Source: Myxococcales bacterium
Lineage (GTDB): Bacteria; Myxococcota_A; Polyangia; Haliangiales; Haliangiaceae
Length of the DNA: 64,000 nt
Reading direction: 5' to 3'
Assembly (NCBI GenBank): GCA_947483555.1
Contig: CANKMW010000046.1
Location: 1 to 64,000, forward strand
The translations under genes were made by a program, and so were the position numbers. The notes below the pieces were generated by a model. It did no database searches. It was not told the origin of the DNA and saw only the letters and a list, made by a program, of their open reading frames with translations. Positions 39,432 through 51,609 of this stretch are shown one piece after another (positions within the stretch are counted from its first letter, which is position 1; each line of letters begins with the position of its first letter).

Positions 39432-39451
<20 letters not shown>
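38777..39451 (+). CDS. MotA/TolQ/ExbB proton channel family protein
   Basis: 224 aa with three membrane helices: one near residues 14-33 (AMWFIIFFSVVALAVAIE), and two in the MotA/TolQ/ExbB core (LWMLGTIGATAPFVGLFGTV and ALVVTAAGILVAVEAVILYN). The GLFGTVLGIM stretch is characteristic. With its ExbD partner it forms a proton-driven energiser for outer-membrane transport or cell-envelope work. The last 20 nt overlap the ExbD gene. No TonB or TolA gene is adjacent. Confidence 0.92.
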
Positions 39452-39932
<481 letters not shown>

Positions 39933-39990
39933 GCCGACGACGGTGGGAATCCGCTGGCCCTGAGCGAGGCCGCGGAGCCGCCGAGTCGAC

Positions 39991-40584
39991 CTAGAAGCGC
40001 ACGCCGGCGCCAAGTCCGGGCGCAGCGCCGCCGCCGGTCGGGACCGGCGTGGGTGCGATCCACCACGAGGCCTCGCGCAGGCCGGCGTCGCGGAGCAGGC
40101 CGGCGTTGCGCGACTGGTCGGCCTTGCCCGAGAAGATCGCGCCCAGGCCGGCGCCAGCGAGCGCCACGCCGCCGATGAAGCTGACCCCGGCCCAGAAGTT
40201 GGCCTCGCTCTGGAACGCGCAGAACACCGGGAAGTCGTTGGCGCCGCAGTCGAAGTAGAACGCGCTCACCACCGCGAGCAGGGTGCCGCCGATGGCGAAG
40301 CCGGCCCCCCAGCGAACGTCGCGCTTGGCCTTGGCTTGATCGACCTCGCCGATGTCGGCGAGCGGGATGGGCTCCGACGATCCGCCACTGTTGACGTAGA
40401 CGTTGACGCCGTCGGCGCGCTCGAGGCGACCGGTGACGACGTCGGACTGGCCCCTGGCGAGCCGGCGGTCGGCGGCCTCGGGCTTGAAGCGGACGTTGAC
40501 CTCGTAGCGACGCAGCCGGCAGGCGCTGGTGGCGGCCAGGGCGGCACACACCGCCGCGACCACGAGCGGGCGGCGGGTCGTCAT
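39991..40584 (-). CDS. Membrane-associated lipoprotein, hypothetical
   Basis: 197 aa from the ATG at 40584. The signal peptide ends at a lipobox-like ATSAC. The mature part begins with RLRRYEVNVRFKPEAADRR and a beta segment (SDVVTGRLERADGVNVYVNS). Two hydrophobic segments follow (GAGFAIGGTLLAVVSAFYF and AGVSFIGGVALAGAGLGAIF), so it may span or lie against the membrane. It ends in a Gly-rich tail with a final Phe (GLGAGVRF). Coupled by an ATGA overlap to the lipoprotein gene upstream. Family not recognised. Confidence 0.65.
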   Translation of the reverse strand: MTTRRPLVVAAVCAALAATSACRLRRYEVNVRFKPEAADRRLARGQSDVVTGRLERADGVNVYVNSGGSSEPIPLADIGEVDQAKAKRDVRWGAGFAIGGTLLAVVSAFYFDCGANDFPVFCAFQSEANFWAGVSFIGGVALAGAGLGAIFSGKADQSRNAGLLRDAGLREASWWIAPTPVPTGGGAAPGLGAGVRF

Positions 40585-41027
40585 GGTGCTCCGGGGGCGG
40601 TGGTGGGCGGCGCGGCGGACGAGATCGTGGCGGTCGAGATCTCGAGCTCGGCGCAGTCGGCGAGCACGAACGATGCGTCCTTGGCGACGGTGAGGCGACA
40701 GGTGGTGACGACGGCGCCGCCGCCGTCGCGCTCGCGAAGGCCGGTGACGATGCGGCCGTCGCGCGGCGCCACGGTGGCGTCGATGACCGGCACCGGCATG
40801 ATCGCGGAGCGGCGGAGGCCGAAACGCTTGCAGTCGCCGAGCGAGACCTTCTCCGGGTCCGACTTCTTGAAGATCAGATCGCAGGTCCGGACGTGGAGCA
40901 GGCCCGGATCGGCGGGCGACGGCATGACCTCGGTGATCACGCGACCGAAACGCTGACCGCCGCACCCACCGATGGTGACCAGGGCCGGCAGCAGCGCCGT
41001 CAAGAGCGACCGCCTGATCATTCCCAT
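40581..41027 (-). CDS. Lipoprotein with two copies of an RVVT-TC-L-C module
   Basis: 148 aa from ATG 41027 (MGMIRRSLL); 41021 is an alternative start. Lipobox TIGGC. The mature protein holds two related modules: RVITEVMPSP, then VRTCDLIFKK and GDCKRF; and RIVTGLRER, then VVTTCRLTVAK and ADCAELEI. The divergent plus-strand gene at 41088 has one copy of the same module. The four Cys could form disulfides. Function unknown. Confidence 0.65.
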   Translation of the reverse strand: MGMIRRSLLTALLPALVTIGGCGGQRFGRVITEVMPSPADPGLLHVRTCDLIFKKSDPEKVSLGDCKRFGLRRSAIMPVPVIDATVAPRDGRIVTGLRERDGGGAVVTTCRLTVAKDASFVLADCAELEISTATISSAAPPTTAPGAP

Positions 41028-41087
41028 CAAGCGGACGCTACCACGCGCGGGTTGACAGGTTCGGAACCCGGCGCCGAAGATTCGCCG

Positions 41088-41354
41088 ATGAGACCTGTCG
41101 TCCTCGGGTGCTGGTTCGCGCTCGCCGCCGCGTCGGCGGGCTGCCGCGTCTGTCTGGGCGCCTGCGAGAAGGCCCACGGCCGGGTCGTCACCGGCATCGT
41201 GCCGCGCGCCGACGGCACCATGGCGGTGACCACGTGCGATCTGGTCACCAAGGGCAACGGTTCGACGGTGTCGCGCTGTCGTGATGTCGAGATCGGCGCG
41301 CCGACCGGCGCGCCGGCGGCGAGTGACGCGCCGACCACGGGAGTCGCGCCGTGA
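41088..41354 (+). CDS. Small Cys-rich lipoprotein
   Basis: 88 aa from the ATG at 41088. Signal ends in SAGC (Cys19), followed at once by RVCLGACEKAHG. The rest contains one module seen twice in the neighbouring minus-strand lipoprotein: GRVVTGIVPRADGT, AVTTCDLVTK and SRCRDVEI. It overlaps the next gene by a GTGA junction. Too small to suggest an enzyme; a structural or binding role is more likely, but unknown. Confidence 0.6.
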   Translation: MRPVVLGCWFALAAASAGCRVCLGACEKAHGRVVTGIVPRADGTMAVTTCDLVTKGNGSTVSRCRDVEIGAPTGAPAASDAPTTGVAP

Positions 41355-42580
41355 CCCGCGCGCGGGTCGGCGCGCTGGTGCTGGCGGCGCTCAGCGGCTG
41401 CGTCGCCTGGTCCGAGCCGCAGATGACCCAGCGGCGCCTGCCGCTGGCGGCGCCGGTGGTGGAGCTGCGGACCGACCTGCTGCCCGGTCAGGGCGCGGTG
41501 CTCGCCGACGGCAGCTTCCGCTTCGTGGTCGATGGTGCGCACCTGTGCCGGCGCACCGAGCTGGTCAAGGAGGAGGTGGTGGTCGTCGAGCGCAAGCACG
41601 TCACCAGTGTCGGCGTCGGCTCGGTGATCGGCGGCGTGACCGCGATCCTGGTCGGGATCGGGTACGCGGCGACCGCCGACACCCAGGGTGGCACCCCCGC
41701 CGTGATGGTGTTCAGCGGCGTGGCGATGACGGCGGTGCCGGTCTACCAGCGCTACGCCAAGGGCCCGAGCTACCGCGAGCGGGTGGCCGAGACCCGCGAC
41801 GTGCCGTCGGGCAGCGTCGAGACGCCGTGCGCCGACACCTCGGTCGGCCGCGTGCTCGGCGAGCTGGTCCTGACCACGCCGTGGGGGGCCAACGTCAAGG
41901 CGACGCCGGGAACTGACGGCGCCGCGGTGTTCGCGCTCGACTGGTCGACGACCGGCATCGACCTGCGCGCCGTCAACCCCGGCAACCGGTTGATGGTGGC
42001 GTGGCGCATCCGTTCGAGCCGCACCGCGCTGACCGTCGACTGGACGCCGACCATCGCCGACCGCGATGGCGCCATCGCGCTGATCGAGCGCGCCAGCGCC
42101 AGCAAGCCGACCGAGCCACCCGAGCTGGCGGTGGTGGCGCTGGGCGCCGACGGCGGCGCGCTGATCGCCGGCGAGGACACCACGGTGCGGCTGACCATCG
42201 AGAACCGTGGCGGCGGCGTGGCGCGCGCCCTGGTGGCGACCGTTCGCTCGAGTCATCCCGCGGTCGACGGCGTCACCGTCGACTTCGGCGATCTCGGTCC
42301 CAAGGAGGCCAAGACCCGCACCTTCAAGGTGACGCTGCGCGAGGACGAGGCCGAGACCCAGGTGACGGTGGTCGCCAAGTTCACGCTGGCGGTTCACACG
42401 CCGCCCGCCGATCACACCGTGCAGCTCGCCGTGACCCCCAAGCTGTGCCCGCCCGAGAAGCTGACCCGGGTCCAGTACAAGGCCAAGCGCGACAAGCTGC
42501 GGGCGATGGTGAAGGAAGGCATCCTCACCGAGGCCGACCTGCAGCGCTACGACGCGGTGCTGGTGGGGTGCCTGAAGTAA
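41351..42580 (+). CDS. Lipoprotein with CARDB-like domain
   Basis: 409 aa from GTG 41351 (MTRARVGALVLAALSGC). The lipobox Cys is at about residue 17. The mature protein has a hydrophobic segment (SVGVGSVIGGVTAILVGIGY) near residue 95 that could be a membrane helix. Residues about 265-365 form a CARDB/Ig-like domain (EDTTVRLTIENRGGGVARAL and KEAKTRTFKVTLRE). The C-terminus has RVQYKAKRDKLRAMVKEGIL, resembling a short SHOCT-like helix. Followed after 1 nt by a Ser/Thr kinase gene. Confidence 0.7.
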   Translation: MTRARVGALVLAALSGCVAWSEPQMTQRRLPLAAPVVELRTDLLPGQGAVLADGSFRFVVDGAHLCRRTELVKEEVVVVERKHVTSVGVGSVIGGVTAILVGIGYAATADTQGGTPAVMVFSGVAMTAVPVYQRYAKGPSYRERVAETRDVPSGSVETPCADTSVGRVLGELVLTTPWGANVKATPGTDGAAVFALDWSTTGIDLRAVNPGNRLMVAWRIRSSRTALTVDWTPTIADRDGAIALIERASASKPTEPPELAVVALGADGGALIAGEDTTVRLTIENRGGGVARALVATVRSSHPAVDGVTVDFGDLGPKEAKTRTFKVTLREDEAETQVTVVAKFTLAVHTPPADHTVQLAVTPKLCPPEKLTRVQYKAKRDKLRAMVKEGILTEADLQRYDAVLVGCLK

Positions 42581-42581
42581 C

Positions 42582-44108
<1,527 letters not shown>

Positions 44109-44113
44109 GCAGT

Positions 44114-46066
<1,953 letters not shown>

Positions 46067-46108
46067 GGTATTTCGGGCGAGAACCAGAGTGCGGTTGAGC
46101 CACTGACG

Positions 46109-46137
46109 GTTATACTCCGAGACGCTTTTTCGGTCAT
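46109..46137 (-). promoter_or_regulatory. Candidate promoter for the FHA activator gene
   Basis: On the minus strand ATGACC (46137-46132) and TATAAC (46114-46109) are separated by 17 nt. The predicted start of transcription is about 36 nt before the GTG. The same bases read TATACT on the plus strand (46111-46116), so a -10 for the divergent gene may overlap. The -35 is weak. Confidence 0.3.
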
Positions 46138-48763
46138 GGCATCGCCTTCCAAAGTGCTTGTGGTCAGCCGAGATCGCCGTGCCACGGATGGCATGCGACT
46201 GGGGTTCGAGCGCGAGGGCATGACCGTGGCCGCCGCCGCGAGCGCCGACGCTGCAGCGTTCGACGACGTGGCGGTGGTGGTGGCGGGCGCCGACGCCGCG
46301 GATGACGAGCCGGCCTTGCTCATCCGCGAGCTGGTGGCGCGGGCCGCCAGCGGTGGCTCGCCGCCGCTCCTGTACGTCGGCAACGGCATCGCGCGTGGGG
46401 TGGCGCTGGCGGCCGGTGCGACCGCCGTGCTGTCGGCGCCGGCCTACGTCCGCGACGTGGTGACGATCGGTCGCATCCTGGCCGGGCGCCGGCCGGGCAA
46501 CCGCTCGGTGATGGACGGCGATCTCGGCCAGACGTTCGGCGTGTTCTACCTGGTCCGCGCGCTGGCGCGGACCGGTGCCACCGGCACGCTGCTGATGCTG
46601 CGCGGGCTGCGGCGCGGCGAGATCCGCTTCTTCGAAGGCGAGGTGACCTCGGCGCAGGTCGGGGGGCTCCACGGCCAGGCGGCGCTCGATCAGCTCCTGC
46701 TGTGGACCGAGGCGCGCTTCGAGCTCCGCGACGAACCGGTGGTGCGCCGCCAGCAGATCCCGCTCACGCTCGACGAGCTGCTCGGTCACGCCGAGCGGTT
46801 TCTGTGTGACCTGCGCGAGGCGGCGGGCAGCCTGTCGCCGTCGGCGGTGTACGAACAGGACCAGGCCACGGTGGCGGCGATGGGCCGGCAGCTGCCGACC
46901 GAGGTCCACGGGGTGCTGCGCATGTTCGACGGCCACCGGACGGTCGCCGACGTCCTCGAAGACAGCCCGTTCCGGATCCTCGAGACCCTGCGGGTCGCCG
47001 AGCGAGCGGCCCAGGTCGGACTGCTGAAGAAGCTGGTGATCGCGAAGCAGCGCAACACCCACCGCGCGATGCTGGCCGTCGAAGAATGGCTGGTCGGTGG
47101 CGCCACCGGCGAGGTGGCGCGGCCGGTCACGCCCGAGGGATCGGGGCCGGTCGGTGGTGGCAAGAAGAAGAAGGGCCGCCCGAGCGGCGCGCAGGACGTG
47201 GTCAAGCCCAAGGCCATCGTCGAGGTCGACTGGGCGGCGCTGGTGCCACGCGCCGCCGGGCTCGACGCCGGCGCGGTGTCGCCGGTGGTGCCGTCGTCGA
47301 TGGCCAAGGGCGAGTTCGAGGTGCGGGCGCGGGCCGTGGTGGCGGCGAGTCGCGACCACGAGCGCGAGAAGCTCGAGACGCTGACCGACGCCGGCGAGCG
47401 TGACCGGCTGTTCGCGCCGCTGGTCGAAGTGGCCGAGCGTGACCAGCTCGACGCCGAGGAGCAGGAGTGGCTGGAGTCGGAGAAGAAGTCGCGGCACGAG
47501 GCGGTCGAGGCCGAGCTGCGGGCCAAGGCGGAGGCGGCGGCGAAGGTGAAGGCGGACGCCGACGAGGCGAAGCGCGCGGTGGCGGCGGCGGAGGCGGCCG
47601 CGCGGGCCGAGAAGCAGGCGGCGGCGGCGGCCAAGGCCAAGGCCGAGGCTGACGCCAGGGCGAAGGCCGAGGCCGAGAAGGCGGCGGTGGTGGCGGCCAA
47701 GGCCAAGGCGGAGGTCGACGCCAGGGCGAAGGCCAGCGCGGAGAAACAGGCGGCGGTGGCGGCCAAGGCCAAGGCCGAGGTTGACGCCAAGGCGAAGGCC
47801 GAGGCCGACAAGAAGGCGAAGGCCGACGCCAAGGCCAGGACGGAGGCTGACGTCAAGGCGAAGGCCGTGGTCGAGAAGCAGGCGGCCGCGGCGAAGCTCG
47901 AGGCGGCGAGGGTCGAGGCGGCGAGGGTCGAGGCGGCGCAGGTCGAGGCGGTGAAGGCCGAGGCGGTGAAGGCCGAGGCGGCGAAGGTCGAGGCGGCGAG
48001 GGTCGAGGCCGCAAAGGTCGAGGCCGCAAAGGTCGAGGCCGCAAAGGTCGAGGCGGCGCAGGTCGAGGCGGTGAAGGCCGAGGCCGCAAAGGTCGAGGCG
48101 GCGAAGGTCGAGGCGGCGCAGGTCGAGGCGGCGCAGGTCGAGGAGGCGAAGGCCGAGGCGGCGAAGGCCGAGACCGCGACGCTCGACGGCGACGCCGCGG
48201 TGAAGGCGAAGGATGGTGCCGAGAGTGAGCGGAAGCCGGCCGCGACCAGCGAGAGCAGCGGCGAGCTGTCCGGAGAGTTCCGGACCCCGAAGCCGGTGCC
48301 GGCTGCTGATCCCGCGGTCGCGGGGCCGTCGATCCTCGTCGAGGAGCTGAGCGATACCCGGGTCGAAGCGCGCTCGATCGCCGAGGCTGCGACGTCGTTC
48401 GCGGCGGCGGCCGCGGCGACCGCGGCAGCCAAGGATCCGCCGCGCGCCAAGCGGAAGTCGACCGCTCCGCCGGCCGCCGCGCAACCGGCGGTCCGGGAGG
48501 CCGACAAGGCGCGGGCCGACGCGCAGGCGACGGCCACGGCCGCCACCGGTCATTTCAGCGACGACGAGGAGGCCTTCTTTCAGGCCGGTCAGTCGCCGGA
48601 GAAGCACGACCCGGCCGAGTCCTTCGACGACCTCGATGCTGGCTATCAACGGCTCGGGTTCTGGGATCGGCTGGTCGGGCGCAAGCCGCCACCGAGTCGA
48701 GCCGGGACCAAGAAGGCGCCGGCGAAGAAACCGACGACCAAGAAGCCACCGACGAAGCGCTGA
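46136..48763 (+). CDS. DUF4388 protein with receiver-like head and long Ala/Lys/Glu repeats
   Basis: 875 aa from the ATG at 46136. Residues about 1-115 resemble a receiver domain without a clear phosphoacceptor Asp (KVLVVSRDRRATDGMRLGFE). A DUF4388/PATAN-like domain follows (about 120-320, LGQTFGVFYLVRALARTGATG and EIRFFEGEVTSAQVGGLHGQ). Residues about 440-690 are low-complexity Lys/Ala/Glu/Val repeats with units such as VEAAK and KAKAEA, predicted to form a long helix. The C-terminal part ends in a basic Lys-rich tail. DUF4388 proteins are linked with gliding and signalling in myxobacteria. The exact role is unknown. Confidence 0.75.
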   Translation: MASPSKVLVVSRDRRATDGMRLGFEREGMTVAAAASADAAAFDDVAVVVAGADAADDEPALLIRELVARAASGGSPPLLYVGNGIARGVALAAGATAVLSAPAYVRDVVTIGRILAGRRPGNRSVMDGDLGQTFGVFYLVRALARTGATGTLLMLRGLRRGEIRFFEGEVTSAQVGGLHGQAALDQLLLWTEARFELRDEPVVRRQQIPLTLDELLGHAERFLCDLREAAGSLSPSAVYEQDQATVAAMGRQLPTEVHGVLRMFDGHRTVADVLEDSPFRILETLRVAERAAQVGLLKKLVIAKQRNTHRAMLAVEEWLVGGATGEVARPVTPEGSGPVGGGKKKKGRPSGAQDVVKPKAIVEVDWAALVPRAAGLDAGAVSPVVPSSMAKGEFEVRARAVVAASRDHEREKLETLTDAGERDRLFAPLVEVAERDQLDAEEQEWLESEKKSRHEAVEAELRAKAEAAAKVKADADEAKRAVAAAEAAARAEKQAAAAAKAKAEADARAKAEAEKAAVVAAKAKAEVDARAKASAEKQAAVAAKAKAEVDAKAKAEADKKAKADAKARTEADVKAKAVVEKQAAAAKLEAARVEAARVEAAQVEAVKAEAVKAEAAKVEAARVEAAKVEAAKVEAAKVEAAQVEAVKAEAAKVEAAKVEAAQVEAAQVEEAKAEAAKAETATLDGDAAVKAKDGAESERKPAATSESSGELSGEFRTPKPVPAADPAVAGPSILVEELSDTRVEARSIAEAATSFAAAAAATAAAKDPPRAKRKSTAPPAAAQPAVREADKARADAQATATAATGHFSDDEEAFFQAGQSPEKHDPAESFDDLDAGYQRLGFWDRLVGRKPPPSRAGTKKAPAKKPTTKKPPTKR
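47500..48180 (+). repeat. Coding repeats KAKAEA and VEAAK (15-bp units)
   Basis: 47500-47880 encodes AKAEA-type repeats; 47895-48180 is built mostly from 15-bp units coding VEAAK, VEAVK or AEAAK. All units are multiples of three and preserve the frame. The encoded segment is highly charged and helical in character. Confidence 0.85.
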
Positions 48764-48769
48764 CCCGCC

Positions 48770-48870
48770 ACGGTTCGGCGACGGTTTCGGTTTCGGCGAC
48801 GGTTTCGGCGACGGTTTCGGTTTCGGCGACGGTTTCGGTTTCGGCGTCGGCGTCGGCGTCGGTGTCGGCC
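48770..48870. repeat. GGTTTC/GGCGAC hexamer repeat
   Basis: Starting 7 nt past the stop of the DUF4388 gene, hexamers GGTTTC and GGCGAC alternate irregularly, then become GGCGTC. It lies between that gene and the end of a convergent lipoprotein gene, so here it is noncoding. The same units build coding linkers elsewhere in the window. Confidence 0.9.
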
Positions 48871-48877
48871 GTGGTGG

Positions 48878-49522
48878 CTACGGCGATGCTTGCTCGCTCG
48901 CCCACACCAGCTCGACCCCGCCGCGCGAGCTCCACATCTTGAGCGCGATCGTCCGCGCACCATCGCGCAGCACCGCCGCCGTGCGCGGAAAGCTCGCGAC
49001 GTAGACGGTGGCGAAGTCGCCCACGGCGGGCAACTCGGCGCGCTGGACCTCGGGTGGCCGGCGATCGCGCACGATCTTGACCGGTGCGGTCTCGACGCCA
49101 GCGTCGTCGACGAGGGCGAGCCGCCACACCGAGCGCGCGCCGCGGTGCAGATCGTTCTCGCTTCGATCGTAGGTGGTCACCACCAGCGTGACCTCGTAGT
49201 CGCCGCCGGCGGCGGCGCGGGCCTCGGCCAGCAACGTGTCGCGTGCCGCGCCGGCGAGCTTGCGGATCTCGGCCTGGTGAGCGGCGCGGGCAGCCCGCCA
49301 TTCCGGTGACTGGAACGTGGCGTGAAGCTCGAGCGCCTGTTGGTAGGGACCGCGCAGGATCGCGGTCCGCGTCCAGGCCAGCGTGACGGCGTCGTACTCG
49401 CCGGCGGACGCCGGCCATGCCTCGGTCAATCGCACCGGCCGCGGCGCCGGCGTACAGGCGAGCGCGCTGCCCAGCGCGACCGCAACCGCGACCGCGACCG
49501 CGACCGCCGCCGCGAGTCTCAC
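48878..49522 (-). CDS. Lipoprotein with Ala/Val-repeat signal peptide
   Basis: 214 aa from GTG 49522, overlapping the pyrE stop (GTGA). The signal peptide core is an AVAVAVAVAV run encoded by a GCGACC-type simple repeat (49478-49511), ending in a lipobox-like SALAC. The mature protein has RTAILRGPYQQALELHATFQ and a beta-rich segment (DYEVTLVVTTYDRSENDLH, SVWRLALVDDAGVETAPVKI). I do not recognise the family. Two Cys or fewer, so disulfides are unlikely. Confidence 0.7.
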   Translation of the reverse strand: MRLAAAVAVAVAVAVALGSALACTPAPRPVRLTEAWPASAGEYDAVTLAWTRTAILRGPYQQALELHATFQSPEWRAARAAHQAEIRKLAGAARDTLLAEARAAAGGDYEVTLVVTTYDRSENDLHRGARSVWRLALVDDAGVETAPVKIVRDRRPPEVQRAELPAVGDFATVYVASFPRTAAVLRDGARTIALKMWSSRGGVELVWASEQASP

Positions 49523-50103
49523 GGCAGGAAGTCCTTGCGCGTGTAGAGCGGGTACAGCGGTGCGTGGGCAATGACCGCGTCGCGTCCGCCCTCCAGTCGG
49601 TCGACCAGCGCCACCACCGCGGCCACCCGCAGGCCCATGCCGACCGACCGCTCGATCGCCCGCAGCGTCGAGGCCCCGGTCGTGACGACATCCTCGACCA
49701 CGACCACCGGACGCGTCGCGTCGAGGCGTGCTGCGGTCTCGAGCCACTGCCCGGTGCCGTGGCCTTTGGGATCTTTGCGCACGATGAACGCGTGCAGCGG
49801 TCGTCCGGCGTGGAAGCTGGCCACGCTGGTGGCGGTTGCCAGCGGGTCGGCGCCGAGGGTCAGTCCGCCGACCGCCCCGGCGTCAGGCGCGACCTCGTCG
49901 ATCATGCGTCGAAACAGCTGGCCGATCAGAAACCCGCCCTCGGCGTCGAGGCTGACCGCCTTGCAGTCGATGTAGAAGGTCGACCTGGCGCCCGACGACA
50001 GGGTCACCTCGCGCTCGGCGAAGGCGTGGATGCGGAGCAGGTCGAGGAGGCGAGCCCGCTGCTGGGCGAAGACCGGTTCGGCGTACAGCGACTCGAGGGG
50101 CAT
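49519..50103 (-). CDS. pyrE: Orotate phosphoribosyltransferase
   Basis: 194 aa from the ATG at 50103. The PRPP-binding motif is VVVVEDVVTTGAS (133-145). SSGARSTFYIDCKAV and GGLTLGADPLA are typical of OPRTase. It makes orotidine monophosphate from orotate and PRPP in pyrimidine synthesis. It overlaps the lipoprotein gene downstream by 4 nt. It is divergent from the glutamate-cysteine ligase gene with a 117-bp gap. Confidence 0.94.
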   Translation of the reverse strand: MPLESLYAEPVFAQQRARLLDLLRIHAFAEREVTLSSGARSTFYIDCKAVSLDAEGGFLIGQLFRRMIDEVAPDAGAVGGLTLGADPLATATSVASFHAGRPLHAFIVRKDPKGHGTGQWLETAARLDATRPVVVVEDVVTTGASTLRAIERSVGMGLRVAAVVALVDRLEGGRDAVIAHAPLYPLYTRKDFLP

Positions 50104-50220
50104 CGGCGGCTCACCGTAGCACGGCGGCTCGCAGCGGTGCGCGCGCCGCGGCGGTCGAGCCGGCGAGCAGCGTGGCCGCGACGGTTGACGGCACAGGTCG
50201 CCAGGGTACAGTGGCCAACC

Positions 50221-51609
50221 GTGCATCTCGTCGACGAATCCGATGCCGTCCCGGTCACCTCGGCTGCGGATCTGCTCGCCCACTTTCGCAGCGCCGAGAA
50301 GCCACGCGCGGCGTGGCGGGTCGGCACCGAGCACGAGCTGATCGGCGTCCGCGCCGGCGGGCCGAAGGTCGGGACGGCGCCGGCCTACGACGGACCCGAC
50401 GGGATCGGGGCGGTGCTGGCCGGGTTCGCGGCCCGCGGCTGGATGCCGGTCGAGGAGGGCGGTCACGTGATCGCCCTCACGCACGGCGATGCCCAGGTGA
50501 CCATCGAACCCGGCGGTCAGTTCGAGCTGGCCGCGCGTCCGGTGGCGCATAGCTGCGATCTGGTGGCCGATCTACGCGAGCACGTCGCCACGCTCGCCGA
50601 GGTCACGCGGCCGATGGGGCTGGCCTGGCTGTCGATCGGGTTCCGTCCGTTCGGGGGCCGTGGCGACGTGCCGTGGATGCCCAAGGAGCGCTACGACGTC
50701 ATGCGCGCCTACATGCCAACGGTCGGCACGCTCGGTCTCGACATGATGCTGCGCACGGCGACCGTGCAGACCAACCTCGATTGGTCCGACGAAGACGACG
50801 CCAGCGCCAAGCTGCGCTGCCTCATGAGCGTGACCTCCATCCTCACGGCGCTGTGGGCGTCGTCGCCGATCGTCGAGGGCGCGGTCAGCGGCTACCAGAG
50901 CTATCGGGCCCACATCTGGCGCGCCACCGACTCGGCGCGCGCTGGGCTGCTGCGCTTCGCGTTCGAGGATGGCGGCGTGTACCGGCCCTACGTCGAGTGG
51001 GCCCTCGACGTGCCGATGTACTTCGTCTACCGAGGCGGATACCTGCCGGTTCGCGACCTGACCTTCCGCCGCTTCATGGCCGACGGGTGGCAGGGCCAGC
51101 GCGCGACCCGTGCCGACTGGGCGTTGCACCTGTCGACCCTGTTTCCCGACGCGCGGATGAAGAAGTACATGGAGGTGCGCGGCTGCGATTGCGGCTCGAT
51201 GCCGATGATCGCCGCGCTGGCGCCGCTCTGTCACGGCCTCCTCTACGACGACACCGCGCGCACCGCGGCGATCGCGCTCACCGCCGAGCTCGACTGGCCG
51301 GCTCGTCAACGGCTGGCCGACGACGTTCCGCGCCTCGGACTGGCGACCCCGGTGGGGCGCACGACGGTCGGCGCGCTGGCCAAGGAGCTGGTGGCGATCG
51401 CCCGTGACGGGCTCGGGCGCACGCTGCCCGGCGTGCGTGGCTTGATCGCACCGGTCGCCGAGATCGCCGAGAGTGGACGCACGGAGGCCGACCGGATCGT
51501 CGACCTGTGGCAAGCCCATGCCGGCGATCTGCCGGCGCTGGTCCGCGCGCTGGCCCATCCTGGCCTCCATCCATCGTCGCAGGCGATCGCGCTTCAGCCC
51601 TGCGACTGA
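50221..51609 (+). CDS. gshA: Glutamate-cysteine ligase (plant-type GshA)
   Basis: 462 aa from GTG 50221. Motifs fit the plant/alphaproteobacterial type: RVGTEHELIGV, TIEPGGQFELAARP, GFRPFGGRGDVPWMPKERYD and MRTATVQTNLDW-like LRTATVQTNLDWSDE. Later, FLYRGGYLP-like FVYRGGYLP and YMEVRGCD also match. It joins glutamate and cysteine, the first step of glutathione synthesis. No gshB is in the window. Its stop touches the stop of the convergent PilZ-like gene with no gap. Confidence 0.92.
   Translation: MHLVDESDAVPVTSAADLLAHFRSAEKPRAAWRVGTEHELIGVRAGGPKVGTAPAYDGPDGIGAVLAGFAARGWMPVEEGGHVIALTHGDAQVTIEPGGQFELAARPVAHSCDLVADLREHVATLAEVTRPMGLAWLSIGFRPFGGRGDVPWMPKERYDVMRAYMPTVGTLGLDMMLRTATVQTNLDWSDEDDASAKLRCLMSVTSILTALWASSPIVEGAVSGYQSYRAHIWRATDSARAGLLRFAFEDGGVYRPYVEWALDVPMYFVYRGGYLPVRDLTFRRFMADGWQGQRATRADWALHLSTLFPDARMKKYMEVRGCDCGSMPMIAALAPLCHGLLYDDTARTAAIALTAELDWPARQRLADDVPRLGLATPVGRTTVGALAKELVAIARDGLGRTLPGVRGLIAPVAEIAESGRTEADRIVDLWQAHAGDLPALVRALAHPGLHPSSQAIALQPCD

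Noticed and set aside
46067..48649. Upstream extension of the FHA activator frame
   Set aside because: Sequence above 46066 is low-complexity Leu/Arg shadow of the DUF4388 repeats; FHA begins just after the GTG at 46066.
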